Of a stretch of DNA of 64,000 nt, positions 28,618-38,528 are shown piece after piece (the first letter of the stretch is position 1; every line of letters starts with the position of its first letter). This DNA is from Chitinispirillum alkaliphilum (lineage in GTDB: Bacteria > Fibrobacterota > Chitinivibrionia > Chitinivibrionales > Chitinispirillaceae): positions 1-64,000 of the forward strand of contig LDWW01000022.1 of NCBI GenBank assembly GCA_001045525.1, read 5' to 3'. The notes beneath the pieces were generated by a model. That model made no database searches and was not told the origin of the DNA. It saw only the letters and a program-made list of their open reading frames with translations. The position numbers and the translations under genes are program-made.

Positions 28618-30492
28618 ATGTCACAACTCAGTATTCACTCAATTTCAATAGCTTTTGGAGGCTTCCCTGTACTGGACAAAGTTTCTCTCGATATCCAGAA
28701 GGGGCAGCGTATTTCGATTCTTGGCCGTAATGGTACCGGAAAATCTACCCTGTTAAAAATCCTCTCCGGGGAACTTCAACCCGATAATGGCGAGATCATT
28801 AACTCCACCTCCTCCAGGATTACCCTTCTCCCCCAGGACATACCTCTCACGATTACCGGAACCGCATACGAAGTAGTAGCATCCGGGGCGGGAAACCTTG
28901 GAGCCGATTTTGCCCGGCTTCACAAACTGATTAAGGAAGACAGGGAAAGTGCACAAATCATCGAGCTTCAAAGCAGAATAGAGCAAAATGATGGTTGGGG
29001 GATTGGAACCGTCATAGAGCGGCTGCTTAGTTTTTTTCAAATAGATGAGGATTTTGACTACAGCTCACTTTCCGGCGGAATGAAAAGAAAAGTGTTTCTT
29101 GCAAGAGCGCTTGCAGGTGAACCCGATATACTGCTTCTGGATGAGCCTACCAACCATCTTGACATAGAAACCATATCTAAACTGGAAGATTATATTATCG
29201 GCTCCAATCTAACTGTCATATTTGTCACTCATGACAGACGGCTTCTGCGCAAACTTGCTACAAGAATAATAGAAGTCGACAGAGGGAATATTTTTGACTG
29301 GTCATGTGATTATCAAACATTTCTGGAACGAAAAGATGCACAGCTGGAAGCAGAGCAGAAGGAATGGGAAAGGTTTGACAAAAAGCTGGCTCAGGAAGAG
29401 ATCTGGATAAGAAGAGGCATAAAAGCCAGACGCACGCGTAATGAGGGAAGAGTTCGTGCACTGAAAAAAATGAGAGAGGAACGAAAAAAAAGACGCCAGC
29501 AGAGCGGCAAAGTTTCAATGCAGATCAGTGAAGCTCAGCGCTCCGGCAACAAAGTTATCGAAGCTCAAAACATCTCGTTCTCCTATGATTCAAAAAAGAT
29601 CGTTAATGATTTTTCCTCAACAATCACACGCGGAGACAGAATCGGTATAATCGGCCCCAACGGATGCGGAAAAACCACACTCTTGAATATTCTACTTGGA
29701 AATCTGAAACCACAAAAAGGTATAGTTACAGTTGGAGAATCTGTAGAGGCTACCTATTTTGACCAACTACGGGATATACTCGACCCAGAAAAAACGGTTT
29801 GGGAAAATACAGTTCCAAGCGGTGGAGACACCGTATTTGTAAATGGATCACCCAAACATATCATATCCTATCTTCAGGATTTTCTTTTTACTCCTGACAG
29901 AGCAAAATCTCCTGTCAAACAGCTCTCAGGTGGTGAGAGAAACCGACTCATGCTTGCAAGACTCTTTACAAACCCCTCAAATCTGCTCGTACTCGATGAA
30001 CCAACCAATGATCTTGATACTGAAACTCTGGAGCTACTCGAAGAATTGCTTCTTGAATTCAGGGGAACAGTTCTGGTTGTAAGCCATGACCGGGAATTTC
30101 TTAACAATGTAGTAAGTTCTATTATAGCCTATGAGGGAGAGGGTGGGTTTAAGGAGTATGTGGGAGGGTATGATGACTGGATTCGTCAGACCACTCAATT
30201 GATAAAAAACCAAGCTGCTCCAAAAAAAGCAAAACAACAAAAGCCAAAAACTCCGGACCAGAAAAAACTCTCATATAAAGAGAAAAAAACACTGGAAGAA
30301 CTTCCTAAGCAGATCGAAAAAATGGAAACCGAGTTTGAGAAGCTGAGCTTGGAAATGGCAAATCCGGACAATTTCCAAAAACCCGGGTTCATAACCGAAG
30401 CTCAACAGAGGCTTGAAATATTAGAAACTGAAATCAGCTCTTCATACCTGAAGTGGGAAGAGCTTGAATCCCGGTCTGACAGAAATAATTGA
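28618..30492 (+). CDS. ABC-F family ATPase (Uup/EttA-like)
   Basis: 624 residues, a soluble twin-ATPase without membrane domains. First ABC: Walker A GRNGTGKST, signature LSGGMKRK, Walker B ILLLDEPTNHLD. A charged linker of about 90 residues (WERFDKKLAQEEIWIRRGIKARRTRNEGRVRALKKM) follows. Second ABC: GPNGCGKTT, LSGGERNR, LLVLDEPTNDLD. A C-terminal coiled coil (KEKKTLEELPKQIEKMETEFEKL...) resembles the Uup C-terminal domain, which binds DNA in E. coli. ABC-F proteins act on ribosomes. The gene starts right after AT-rich sequence with no strong Shine-Dalgarno motif. Confidence 0.93.
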   Translation: MSQLSIHSISIAFGGFPVLDKVSLDIQKGQRISILGRNGTGKSTLLKILSGELQPDNGEIINSTSSRITLLPQDIPLTITGTAYEVVASGAGNLGADFARLHKLIKEDRESAQIIELQSRIEQNDGWGIGTVIERLLSFFQIDEDFDYSSLSGGMKRKVFLARALAGEPDILLLDEPTNHLDIETISKLEDYIIGSNLTVIFVTHDRRLLRKLATRIIEVDRGNIFDWSCDYQTFLERKDAQLEAEQKEWERFDKKLAQEEIWIRRGIKARRTRNEGRVRALKKMREERKKRRQQSGKVSMQISEAQRSGNKVIEAQNISFSYDSKKIVNDFSSTITRGDRIGIIGPNGCGKTTLLNILLGNLKPQKGIVTVGESVEATYFDQLRDILDPEKTVWENTVPSGGDTVFVNGSPKHIISYLQDFLFTPDRAKSPVKQLSGGERNRLMLARLFTNPSNLLVLDEPTNDLDTETLELLEELLLEFRGTVLVVSHDREFLNNVVSSIIAYEGEGGFKEYVGGYDDWIRQTTQLIKNQAAPKKAKQQKPKTPDQKKLSYKEKKTLEELPKQIEKMETEFEKLSLEMANPDNFQKPGFITEAQQRLEILETEISSSYLKWEELESRSDRNN

Positions 30493-30581
30493 TATGTAAA
30501 CCTTTCCCTCAGTTTCTGTTCAACAAATATCCCACTCCTAAAAATCTTAAAACCTTGCTAAACCAGTTTTTGCGCACTATT

Positions 30582-30613
30582 TTATGAATGAATATATTTT
30601 GGTTCATTCATAA
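30582..30613. promoter_or_regulatory. perfect palindromic operator upstream of the TetR gene
   Basis: An 11-bp perfect inverted repeat, TTATGAATGAA (30582-30592) and TTCATTCATAA (30603-30613), with a 10-bp spacer. It ends 11 bases before the regulator's ATG and overlaps the likely -10 region. A TetR dimer bound here would repress its own operon, including the ABC transporter. The size and position are typical of TetR operators; binding is inferred. Confidence 0.75.
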
Positions 30614-30624
30614 AGGTGGCTCAC

Positions 30625-31221
30625 ATGTCCACAGATATAAAAGAAACACTCTGGAATGAAGGCCTTGAACTGTTTCGGTGTCAGGGTTTTAAGAAGACAA
30701 GCATTGCACAAATAACAGAAAGATGCGGAATCGCAGTAGGGTCCTTTTACAAATACTATCCATCGAAAGAAAACCTCTTCCTTGACATTTATTTCAAGAT
30801 GAATCTCTCAATGGAAGAGCAGGTTATGGAGAGCTGCGGAAGCGATGAAAACCTGACAATTTACGTAAAGAATGTGATTTTATCTCTTTTGAAAGGTATA
30901 AAGTCAGATCCGATTCTTAGAGAGTGGTACGACCGCGAATCCTGGCACAAAATAATCAGCAAGTGCGATTTCAAGTCTCTTGACATAAGCAGCAACTCTT
31001 TTTCCTACTCACTTTTTCTTAGCATAATAAAGAAATGGAAAGAAAACGGTCGAATCAGACAGGACCTTAGTGAAGAACTGATCCTTGCCATGTTTGACTC
31101 CTTGTTTATTATTGACCTGTATTCCAAAGATATAGGAGAACACTTTTTTCCTGACTTAATAATTAAACTCACAGAATTTATAGTTCAGGGACTAAATCCC
31201 GGAAGGGGGGTAAATGGATAG
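30625..31221 (+). CDS. TetR/AcrR-family transcriptional regulator
   Basis: About 198 residues. The N-terminal helix-turn-helix is clear: GLELFRCQGFKKTSIAQITERCGIAVGSFYKYYPSKENLFLDIY (residues about 12-55). The C-terminal ligand-binding part is not assignable. The start ATG 30625 follows AAAGGTGG; an in-frame GTG at 30616 is less likely. It is the first gene of a three-gene operon and overlaps the ABC ATPase gene by 8 bases, so it probably regulates that exporter through the palindrome at 30582-30613. Confidence 0.92.
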   Translation: MSTDIKETLWNEGLELFRCQGFKKTSIAQITERCGIAVGSFYKYYPSKENLFLDIYFKMNLSMEEQVMESCGSDENLTIYVKNVILSLLKGIKSDPILREWYDRESWHKIISKCDFKSLDISSNSFSYSLFLSIIKKWKENGRIRQDLSEELILAMFDSLFIIDLYSKDIGEHFFPDLIIKLTEFIVQGLNPGRGVNG

Positions 31222-32233
31222 GTATTTAGAGGTTGAAAATTTATACAAGGTTTACAACAAGAATCAAAAAGAGAAAAAAATCACCGCAGTTAAGGGTATT
31301 AGTTTCGGGGGTTATTCCGGTGAGATTCTTGGGATTCTGGGCCCGAATGGTTCAGGTAAGACATCTATCATTAAATCAATTGCCACATTGATTGAATTTG
31401 AAAAGGGTTCAATAGAGGTTTTAGGGACAAATATTCAGAAAAAGAGGAAACAGGTTCTTCAGAATATGGGGGCGGTTCTTGAAGGGGCCCGAAACGTGTA
31501 CTGGAATCTCAGTCCAATAGAAAACATGATCTATTTTGCAGGTTTGAAAGGTTTGGGCAAGCGGGATGTAAACACCCGTATCGAACGATATCTTTCCTTT
31601 TTGGATTTGGAAAAGGTTGCCAATAAACCACTCAGACAGTTTTCCAAAGGGATGCAACAGAAGGTTGCAATAGCCTGCTCCCTCATTGCAGATCCAAAAC
31701 TTGTGCTTTTAGATGAACCGACACTGGGGCTTGATATTGAAACTTCGAGGAATATGCAGGAGTTCATTAAAGCAGAGTCAAAAGAGAACAAGCTTTTTGT
31801 AATAACTTCTCACGACATGAAATTTATTGAAAAGACCTGTTCAAGGGTTTTGGTGATCAGAGAAGGGGAAATCATTGCAGGGGATTCAATTGAGAATCTC
31901 AAGACCTATTTCAAAAAATCTGCTTTCAAAATAACCGTTGAGAATGGTCTTCCCCCCGAGTTTTTCAGAGATCTTTCCCTTATTTCAGATTTTCGAAAAG
32001 AAACACCCAAAGAGGACGAAAATGGTGAAGATGGTGTCGAGCTTTATTTTCTTTTCGACACACCGGAAGTCATCTACTCCATCATCGATGTTCTGAAACA
32101 ACATTCAGCTATTTTGACCAGCATTGATATTGTAAAGGATGATTTTGAAGACATATTCCTGCGCATTCTAAAAGAACAAAACAATGAGAGTGTTTCAGCA
32201 ACCATAAAGGGAAAAATCGATGAAAATATATAA
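31214..32233 (+). CDS. ABC transporter ATP-binding protein
   Basis: 339 residues. Walker A GPNGSGKTS, Q-loop region, signature FSKGMQQKVAIA, Walker B LVLLDEPTLGLD, H-loop TSHDM. The C-terminal ~110 residues beyond the ATPase core (NLKTYFKKSAFKITVENG...) resemble the extension of DrrA/Nod-type exporters. It works with the permease encoded by the overlapping next gene (14 bases), forming an ABC-2 type exporter of unknown substrate. Confidence 0.92.
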   Translation: MDRYLEVENLYKVYNKNQKEKKITAVKGISFGGYSGEILGILGPNGSGKTSIIKSIATLIEFEKGSIEVLGTNIQKKRKQVLQNMGAVLEGARNVYWNLSPIENMIYFAGLKGLGKRDVNTRIERYLSFLDLEKVANKPLRQFSKGMQQKVAIACSLIADPKLVLLDEPTLGLDIETSRNMQEFIKAESKENKLFVITSHDMKFIEKTCSRVLVIREGEIIAGDSIENLKTYFKKSAFKITVENGLPPEFFRDLSLISDFRKETPKEDENGEDGVELYFLFDTPEVIYSIIDVLKQHSAILTSIDIVKDDFEDIFLRILKEQNNESVSATIKGKIDENI

Positions 32234-32984
32234 TCTTTTTATTGCAGAACTGACCCGTTTTTTTGTTGAGATAAAACGGTATTATTTCGAAACTCTTTCC
32301 GGCCTTATAGTATTCTACCTGATATTCATTTCAATGTTTTACGGTATAAGAAGTTTTGGCGGAGCAGATTTTGGAACCGACCGGCTCGATGTGCTTATAG
32401 CAGGGTATATAATGTGGACAGTCGCAGTTATGGGTTTTCAGGTGGTTTCCAACTCTATTTATGAGGAAACACAAAGGGGTACGCTGGAGCAGATATTTTT
32501 GTGTTCTTTAGGAGTAGAGATGCCGCTCATACTGTCCACTGTAATTCATACGTTTTTTGCTGTCATGATAAGTACGCTGATGCTTTTTCTTACCATGCTT
32601 ACCACCGGAAGATGGTTGTATATTGATCCCACTGGAATTTTAGGGGTTCTTGCTCTGAGTTTACCTTCACTTTGGGGCATTGGTCTGATCATCGGAAGTT
32701 TAACAATTGTATACAAAAAAATAGCATCACTGCTGCAGATATTTATATTTCTGCTTATTGCAATTGTCGCGGTAAATGCCTACCCGCTTAACCTTTTTAC
32801 TTTTCTTCCCTTTGCATCAGGTGCTACAACAATACGTTTGATTATGACACAGCAGGTTAACTTTTCTGTAAGCTGGTACCTGACAATTTTTGTTATAAAT
32901 TATGCTTATCTTTTTGCCGGAATCGTAGTTTTTAAAATGATAGAAAAATCAGCAAGAAGGAAAAATTTGCTTTCTCAGTATTAG
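32220..32984 (+). CDS. ABC-2 type transporter permease
   Basis: 254 residues with six predicted membrane helices (for example ETLSGLIVFYLIFISMFYGI, MWTVAVMGFQVVSNSIY, LSTVIHTFFAVMISTLMLFLTML, ILGVLALSLPSLWGIGLIIGSL). An amphipathic segment after helix 2 (NSIYEETQRGTLEQIFLCSLG) is the ABC-2 signature coupling region. It starts within the ATPase gene. Export substrate is unknown; the TetR gene at the operon's head suggests an inducible efflux or lipid/antibiotic export role. Confidence 0.9.
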   Translation: MKIYNLFIAELTRFFVEIKRYYFETLSGLIVFYLIFISMFYGIRSFGGADFGTDRLDVLIAGYIMWTVAVMGFQVVSNSIYEETQRGTLEQIFLCSLGVEMPLILSTVIHTFFAVMISTLMLFLTMLTTGRWLYIDPTGILGVLALSLPSLWGIGLIIGSLTIVYKKIASLLQIFIFLLIAIVAVNAYPLNLFTFLPFASGATTIRLIMTQQVNFSVSWYLTIFVINYAYLFAGIVVFKMIEKSARRKNLLSQY

Positions 32985-33030
32985 GATCAGGCTATAAAGA
33001 CACTTTAATCAGACACCTGTCCCGGTTGAC

Positions 33031-35238
33031 TCAAGGAGGAGTTGCCGGGCTTTCTGATGATACATCGCAATTGCCGATTCCTTTGTCATTTTCCGGCAAA
33101 GTGAAGTAAAACACCGCACCCTTTCCTACCTCAGCGGTAGCCCATATACGCCCCCCGTGCAGGTGAATGATTTTCTCTACAATAGCAAGACCTATTCCGG
33201 TTCCAGCAAATTGTGCATCAGAATGAAGACGATGAAAAGGTTTAAAAAGGTATTTTGCTGAACTCATGTCAAAACCTGCTCCGTTATCGCGAACAAAAAA
33301 GGTTTTTCCCTTTTTTGTTTCGGTTAAACCTACCTCAATGTGAGCCCAGACATTTTTAACGCTGTATTTCCATGCGTTGCTGATAAGGTTTGACATAACT
33401 ATCTCGATCATTCTCGGGTCTGCAAATGCTGGAAGTTTTTTCTGTACAGATATTTCAACCCGCCTTGCCGGATCCATATGTCTAAGTTCTGCAACAACAG
33501 AATCTGCGACCGAATAAAGATTGATTTTCTGTTTGTATACTGACCTTCGGGAAAACTTTGCAAGGTTCAGCAGATCTTCTATCAAAAGATTCATCTTTAC
33601 AGCAGAATCAACGATACGTTGCAGGTATTCTTTACATGTATCATCCAGAAGATCCCGATAGTCTTCCATAATTATTTCGCCAAAACCTTTCATAAGTCTT
33701 AGCGGCGCCCGAAGATCATGAGATACAGAATAGGAGAACGATTCCAGCTCGCGATTTGCAAGTGTGAGCTCCTCTGTTCTTTTCCGTAAGAGTTCTTCGG
33801 CCTTTTTTCGTTCCGTTGTTTCAATTAATGAGAGTACCAGTCCGGTGGTATGGTCAGATTCATCTCTAACCGGCACCAGTGACCAATCCCAATATGTTAT
33901 GCCACGCCAGGGCTGATTGGCGTATTCAAAAGGTTTGTCACGAAAAGAAATTGTGTGTCCGGTATCTCTTGCTTTCCGAAAGATCTCCTCATTTTCCCTA
34001 TGGGGGAACAACGTAAAGTGATTTTTCCCTTCAAGCTCTTCCCAGGTATACCCACACTCCTCCATGTAAGATTTGTTTGCCATTACGACATTGAAATCAC
34101 AGTCCAAAAAGGCAAGCTGTGTTCCGGTATTTGCCATTACTGTATCAAGCATTCTTTTCTGGTCAAACAGTTGCTTTTCAGTTTTCTTACGTTCTGTTAT
34201 ATCACTGAAAACAGTGATCAGAAAACCTCTTTGGGGGCTTGAAGCTGAAACTGAATACCATCTTTTCAGCTTTTTTATATGACATTCAAACCTGAATGTT
34301 TTCCCGACAAACGAAGGATTAATGTATTTGCCTATCCAGTCAGGTTCCTTATCTATACCAGGTATTACATCGGTGATTTTTTTCCCGATTACATCATCTG
34401 GCTTTAAACCTGTTAAGTTCTCAAATGCATCATTTACTTCAAGAAATATATAGTCGCAGGGGAAACCATTTTGATCAGGTACGATCCTGTAACAGGCAAT
34501 ACCTTCCGATATTTCGGAAAAATATTCACGCACCCTTGTTTCACTTCTGTGGCTATCCTTGTAACCTGTTGGATAAGCTTCCTTATTCAGGAATTTCCAA
34601 TTTCTGCAGTCTTTTACGAGTGCTGTTTTGTGCTTATCCAAAATATGCAAACCTAAAGACATATCCATCATTTCGGGATAGGCATAAATTGCAATCGCTG
34701 ATTCTCCATCAATAAATTCTATACCAGACTCAAAACGCTCAGCACTGTTGTCCATCACCTCCTGAGCATTGCAGGCAAACCTAAGATTTTTCAATCCACA
34801 GGCTTGGGCTTTTGAGGTGAAAGTCGAAATTGTCAGTTTTTCACTGCAACCCTCGCTCTTACAAGAATCAGATGATACAACTTGTATCTGTCCACTCTCT
34901 TCGTACCGTTCATAGAAAGCTATCCCTTTTTTCAAAGCGTCCTTCGCGGCTTCTACACTCAAAGGCGGAGAAACAACCCACACACAATATTCACCACCTG
35001 CCAGCCCAGCCTTAAAATAGGAAACGAAAGCATCAAGCATATCCTGAGGAGATTTATAAAAGAGTCCCAACTGTGTGCCCAACATGAGATTTCCGACTCC
35101 CGGAATACCCGATTCCCAAATCGCAAATGTCACATTGAGATCTTTTTCATGCAAACCCAAACCATGGGTTAAACGTGAATATTCCCTCAGAAAGCCAGCT
35201 TTCTTTATATAAGTCTGTATATCATTGCAGTGACACAT
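33031..35238 (-). CDS. sensor histidine kinase with MEDS and PAS domains
   Basis: 735 residues, no transmembrane segment, so probably a cytoplasmic sensor. Order: MEDS-type sensory domain at about 45-215 (GTQLGLFYKSPQDMLDAFVSYFKAGLAGGEYCVWVVS); PAS 1 (about 235-350, NDAFENLTGLKPDDVIGKKI); PAS 2 (about 358-480, NKSYMEECGYTWEELEGKNH); HisKA with the phosphoacceptor in SYSVSHDLRAPLRLMKGFG; HATPase with N box NAWKYSV, G1 DNGAGFDM and G2 GTGIGLAIV. MEDS is known from methanogen/methylotroph DcmR-type regulators. No response regulator is adjacent, so the partner is elsewhere. Confidence 0.92.
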   Translation of the reverse strand: MCHCNDIQTYIKKAGFLREYSRLTHGLGLHEKDLNVTFAIWESGIPGVGNLMLGTQLGLFYKSPQDMLDAFVSYFKAGLAGGEYCVWVVSPPLSVEAAKDALKKGIAFYERYEESGQIQVVSSDSCKSEGCSEKLTISTFTSKAQACGLKNLRFACNAQEVMDNSAERFESGIEFIDGESAIAIYAYPEMMDMSLGLHILDKHKTALVKDCRNWKFLNKEAYPTGYKDSHRSETRVREYFSEISEGIACYRIVPDQNGFPCDYIFLEVNDAFENLTGLKPDDVIGKKITDVIPGIDKEPDWIGKYINPSFVGKTFRFECHIKKLKRWYSVSASSPQRGFLITVFSDITERKKTEKQLFDQKRMLDTVMANTGTQLAFLDCDFNVVMANKSYMEECGYTWEELEGKNHFTLFPHRENEEIFRKARDTGHTISFRDKPFEYANQPWRGITYWDWSLVPVRDESDHTTGLVLSLIETTERKKAEELLRKRTEELTLANRELESFSYSVSHDLRAPLRLMKGFGEIIMEDYRDLLDDTCKEYLQRIVDSAVKMNLLIEDLLNLAKFSRRSVYKQKINLYSVADSVVAELRHMDPARRVEISVQKKLPAFADPRMIEIVMSNLISNAWKYSVKNVWAHIEVGLTETKKGKTFFVRDNGAGFDMSSAKYLFKPFHRLHSDAQFAGTGIGLAIVEKIIHLHGGRIWATAEVGKGAVFYFTLPENDKGIGNCDVSSESPATPP

Positions 35239-36051
35239 TAGAAAACTCCCCTTACCTGAGAGTACAATGCGGTGTTCTTATTGTCAACACAATATGTTCT
35301 TTTTTTTATTACAGGCAAAACATTAATTAATACAGATAATTTTTTTACCCCTTTCCTGCCCCAAACACCCATTGTCATGGGAATAATCTGACGCAGCAGT
35401 TACTACACCCATTCTTACATGCAGTCATTCTGAAGCCTTGCCTTTGGGGCTATTTGTAAACCCGTCATGGCTGTAGCCAAATATCTTTAGATCTGTCCGG
35501 TGGTTTACTCGATAAAAGGATTATCTTACATGGATAAACACCTGAACCTGTATTATGTTCTTTAAAACCAAAAGACCATATACAAGCCATTGCCAACAAA
35601 CAAAAAGGGAATTATTATAGGAAGTTATGTTAGTGATTTCAGAAATGGTCATAATGATTAATGTAACTGTCACACTACAAATTTCTCAAGTCTTTTGGAT
35701 AATGCCTGCCGTAACTTAAAGCTGTCAAACATTAAGTAAGTTGTCATAAAACCGATACACAGGGTGAAATTGGATATGACAAGAAGATGTGCACAGAACA
35801 GTTTACAGTTATTGGATAGTGAAAGTTACCAAACCTCATTCGGCTCTCTGATCAGCGGCCTTAACTACTATATGGAAATGGTATTTTCTGATGAAAGATC
35901 CCATACTATGCGAAAATTAATGTTGAAGATCTGGTGCAAACTGGTGGTGAGGTTTCTCATACACCGATGTCTACCGGTTATTAACCAAAAGTGGTGGGTG
36001 TTTTATCTTTGGCGTCTTTTACCAAATTTGTCCCAAAAGGTGGTTGCCTCC
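35239..36051. other. long intergenic stretch
   Basis: About 800 bases with no supported gene. A plus-strand frame at 35764-36090 gives 108 residues with no recognisable domain and runs 39 bases into the end of the cardiolipin synthase gene. Its composition is not persuasive and it may be a relic. No clear repeat or hairpin is seen. Confidence 0.35.
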
Positions 36052-37602
36052 CTACAGAAGAGGCCCCAGAAGGCGCAAGACGGCCTGTAAAGCGCGCTCT
36101 TTCAAAGGCCGCTTTTGCCAGTAATCCAAAGACATCTCTTCGCTAAGGGAGAATGTTTTGAGCATATCTTTTTTAATATCACCTATCGCCGGTACCCCGC
36201 AAAGCAGCACTGCGTTTTCGAAGTGAAGATAAAAACTTCTGTAATCCATATTGATAGTACCGATAACCGCCACTTCATCATCACTGAGGATAGTTTTGGC
36301 ATGTATATATCCGGGAGTGTATTCGTAAATCCTTACTCCTGCAGCTAAAAGCCTCTTATAATTTGATTGGGTTACTTTATGAACATACCATTTATCGTAG
36401 TTTTTTGGAGTTATGATTCTCACATCTACACCACTGTGGGCCGCAGAGCACAACTCCCTTACCATTGTCTCCTCTATCACCAGGTAAGGAGTCATGATAT
36501 ACACATACTTATTTGCATTTCCAATAATCTGATGATACACACCTTCGGCAGGATTGTGGGGTATGGTAACGGGGCCATCACTGAAAGGCTGATAAAAACC
36601 ATCACCCCTGACAACCGATTGAGGCCGGTATTTTTCATAATCTTCGGAAACTCCACTCTGTGTTTTCCACATCTGCAGGAATATCATACACAAGCTAAAA
36701 ACCGCATCACCCTGGAGCCTGATGCCGGTATCTTTCCAGTGCCCAAACCGCGGATACAGATTAGCATACTCATCTGCCAGATTAACACCACCGGTGTATC
36801 CGATAGTTCCATCAATTACCACGATTTTCTGATGATTTCTGTAATTGAGGTAAGGTCTTGAGAGGAATTTGTGAACCGGATTGAACGCAACAGCATCTAT
36901 CCCATATTTTTTGAGTTCTGTTATAAAGTCCCTGGAGACAGTCATAATACTGCCAAGGTCATCAAACATAACTCTTATCTCCACACCGGCAGCAACTTTT
37001 TCCTTTAGAATATCAAAAAATGAAGACCAGAGCTTTCCCTGCTGAATAATAAAATAGGAGATGAAGATGAAGGATTTTGCATCTCTTATATCCTTAAGCA
37101 TCTCTTCAAACAATAACTCTCCACTGTCAAAATATTTACAACTTGCGTGTTGGTACAGGGGAAAACCTTCATTCTCAAGATAGCGGATAATCCTTTGGGA
37201 TCGGGGATGTGCAGTAAAAACAGTATTGCGTGCACTCTTATCATTGTGATAGGTAGTGAGTTTTTTCATCCCTGACTGTTTTATGTTCCATGAACGCCTG
37301 TATCTGGCCCGGGTTTTTCCCCAGAGCAAATAAAGTAAGTAGCCAAATACAGGTGACACCAGGATTATTACAATCCAAGAAGTGGAAAAGGCCGAGCTTT
37401 GATTTTTGCTTATAATAGAAATCACCTCTATTATTGCCAGAAGTTCGAATATCAGGAAGAGATAGAGATAGTTTTGTCTCAGAAAAACAGATAAAAGAGC
37501 TACCGTTGTCAATTGAAGCACAACCGCAACACCCACCAGAAGCATTCTTAAGAGACCGCTATGATTCTTCGTTTTTTCCATACAGCAATATTTCTGGCCC
37601 AC
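36052..37602 (-). CDS. cls: cardiolipin synthase (phospholipase D family)
   Basis: Up to 516 residues. Two N-terminal membrane helices (VALLSVFLRQNYLYLFLIFELLAIIEVISII; SSAFSTSWIVIILVSPVFGYLLYLLWG), then two phospholipase-D HKD motifs: HQKIVVIDGTIGYTGGVN and HAKTILSDDEVAVIGTINMDYRS. The enzyme joins two phosphatidylglycerol molecules into cardiolipin at the inner membrane. Alternative starts are 37602 and 37581 (MEKTKNHSG); both overlap the 3' end of the upstream VTT gene, so the two genes are probably co-transcribed. Confidence 0.93.
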   Translation of the reverse strand: MGQKYCCMEKTKNHSGLLRMLLVGVAVVLQLTTVALLSVFLRQNYLYLFLIFELLAIIEVISIISKNQSSAFSTSWIVIILVSPVFGYLLYLLWGKTRARYRRSWNIKQSGMKKLTTYHNDKSARNTVFTAHPRSQRIIRYLENEGFPLYQHASCKYFDSGELLFEEMLKDIRDAKSFIFISYFIIQQGKLWSSFFDILKEKVAAGVEIRVMFDDLGSIMTVSRDFITELKKYGIDAVAFNPVHKFLSRPYLNYRNHQKIVVIDGTIGYTGGVNLADEYANLYPRFGHWKDTGIRLQGDAVFSLCMIFLQMWKTQSGVSEDYEKYRPQSVVRGDGFYQPFSDGPVTIPHNPAEGVYHQIIGNANKYVYIMTPYLVIEETMVRELCSAAHSGVDVRIITPKNYDKWYVHKVTQSNYKRLLAAGVRIYEYTPGYIHAKTILSDDEVAVIGTINMDYRSFYLHFENAVLLCGVPAIGDIKKDMLKTFSLSEEMSLDYWQKRPLKERALQAVLRLLGPLL

Positions 37603-38275
37603 TATTGGGCGTGTACAATTTTTTCAGTGTCACAATTACCACAATGACAACCAGCACTATTATTGCCGGTATCAGGAACCGATTCTCCAATGGCCTTACA
37701 GCAAGACTGCCCAGAAGAACAACCAATACCATTCTGGGTACAAGTACCAATAAGGAACCACACATAAACGGCAGGTATCGCGCATTCACAGCACCAAACA
37801 GCATACTGATCAAATCTATGGGCGGCCCGGGGACGACCCTTGCCATAAAACTACTTACCACACCTCTGTCTGCAGCATAGGAGGCAATCTTTTTACCATG
37901 TCTGCTTTTCGCAACAACAGGCATCACGCGTTTACGACCCAGTTTTTTGCCCATGATAAACCCTGTGCTCAGCTCCAGAATCAATCCTACAAAACCAACC
38001 AGAACAGCTGTATAAGGCTGAAACGCAGCACCAATACCCATGTAAAGAACCACAATAGGTATGACCATAGTTGCACCCTTGATGCAAAAGATTATCAAAC
38101 TGGTGATGATACCTATCCAGGCATAGGGATTGAGTAACTGAAGTTCATGAGGGTCAGTTTCTGTACCGCCACTTGCATCCAGCAGCATTACTGCGGCAAA
38201 CAGAAGGAACAGCAGAAACACGCTGCCAAAAATGTATCTTTTGAGAAATCTTCTTCCGGAACTATTTTGCTTCAT
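37559..38275 (-). CDS. VTT-domain (TVP38/DedA-like) membrane protein
   Basis: About 238 residues from the ATG at 38275 (MKQNSSGRRFLKRYIFG); an in-frame start at 38368 would add 31 residues. A first helix (GSVFLLFLLFAAVMLLDASG) is followed by an SNARE-associated/VTT core: IPIVVLYMGIGAAFQPYTAVLVGFVGLILELSTGFIMGKKLGRK, then SFMARVVPGPPIDLISMLFGA. Proteins of this family act in membrane lipid scrambling or homeostasis. It overlaps the start of cls, which fits a shared role in envelope lipids. Confidence 0.88.
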   Translation of the reverse strand: MKQNSSGRRFLKRYIFGSVFLLFLLFAAVMLLDASGGTETDPHELQLLNPYAWIGIITSLIIFCIKGATMVIPIVVLYMGIGAAFQPYTAVLVGFVGLILELSTGFIMGKKLGRKRVMPVVAKSRHGKKIASYAADRGVVSSFMARVVPGPPIDLISMLFGAVNARYLPFMCGSLLVLVPRMVLVVLLGSLAVRPLENRFLIPAIIVLVVIVVIVTLKKLYTPNSGPEILLYGKNEES

Positions 38276-38528
38276 ATACCCCAGATACCAGCAGAAACGA
38301 TCAAACACGCTGTTACAAATTACAGCATGTTCTTCAAACAACCAAAACTTTTGTTCTTTAAACTGCAATCAAATATAATGTACGGCTGTAAAATAGTTCT
38401 ATTTTAGACCAAACCGATATGCGCAGGAATAAAACCCACTGGGAATCAGTACTCTGATGTGGTTATAACCATTTAAAGGCGGGTAATTCATCCCGGAACT
38501 GAATCCGGGATGAATCTATACTATCATA

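Noticed and set aside
35764-36090. 108-codon plus-strand frame before cls
   Set aside because: No recognisable domain, unconvincing composition, and it overlaps the end of cls on the other strand.
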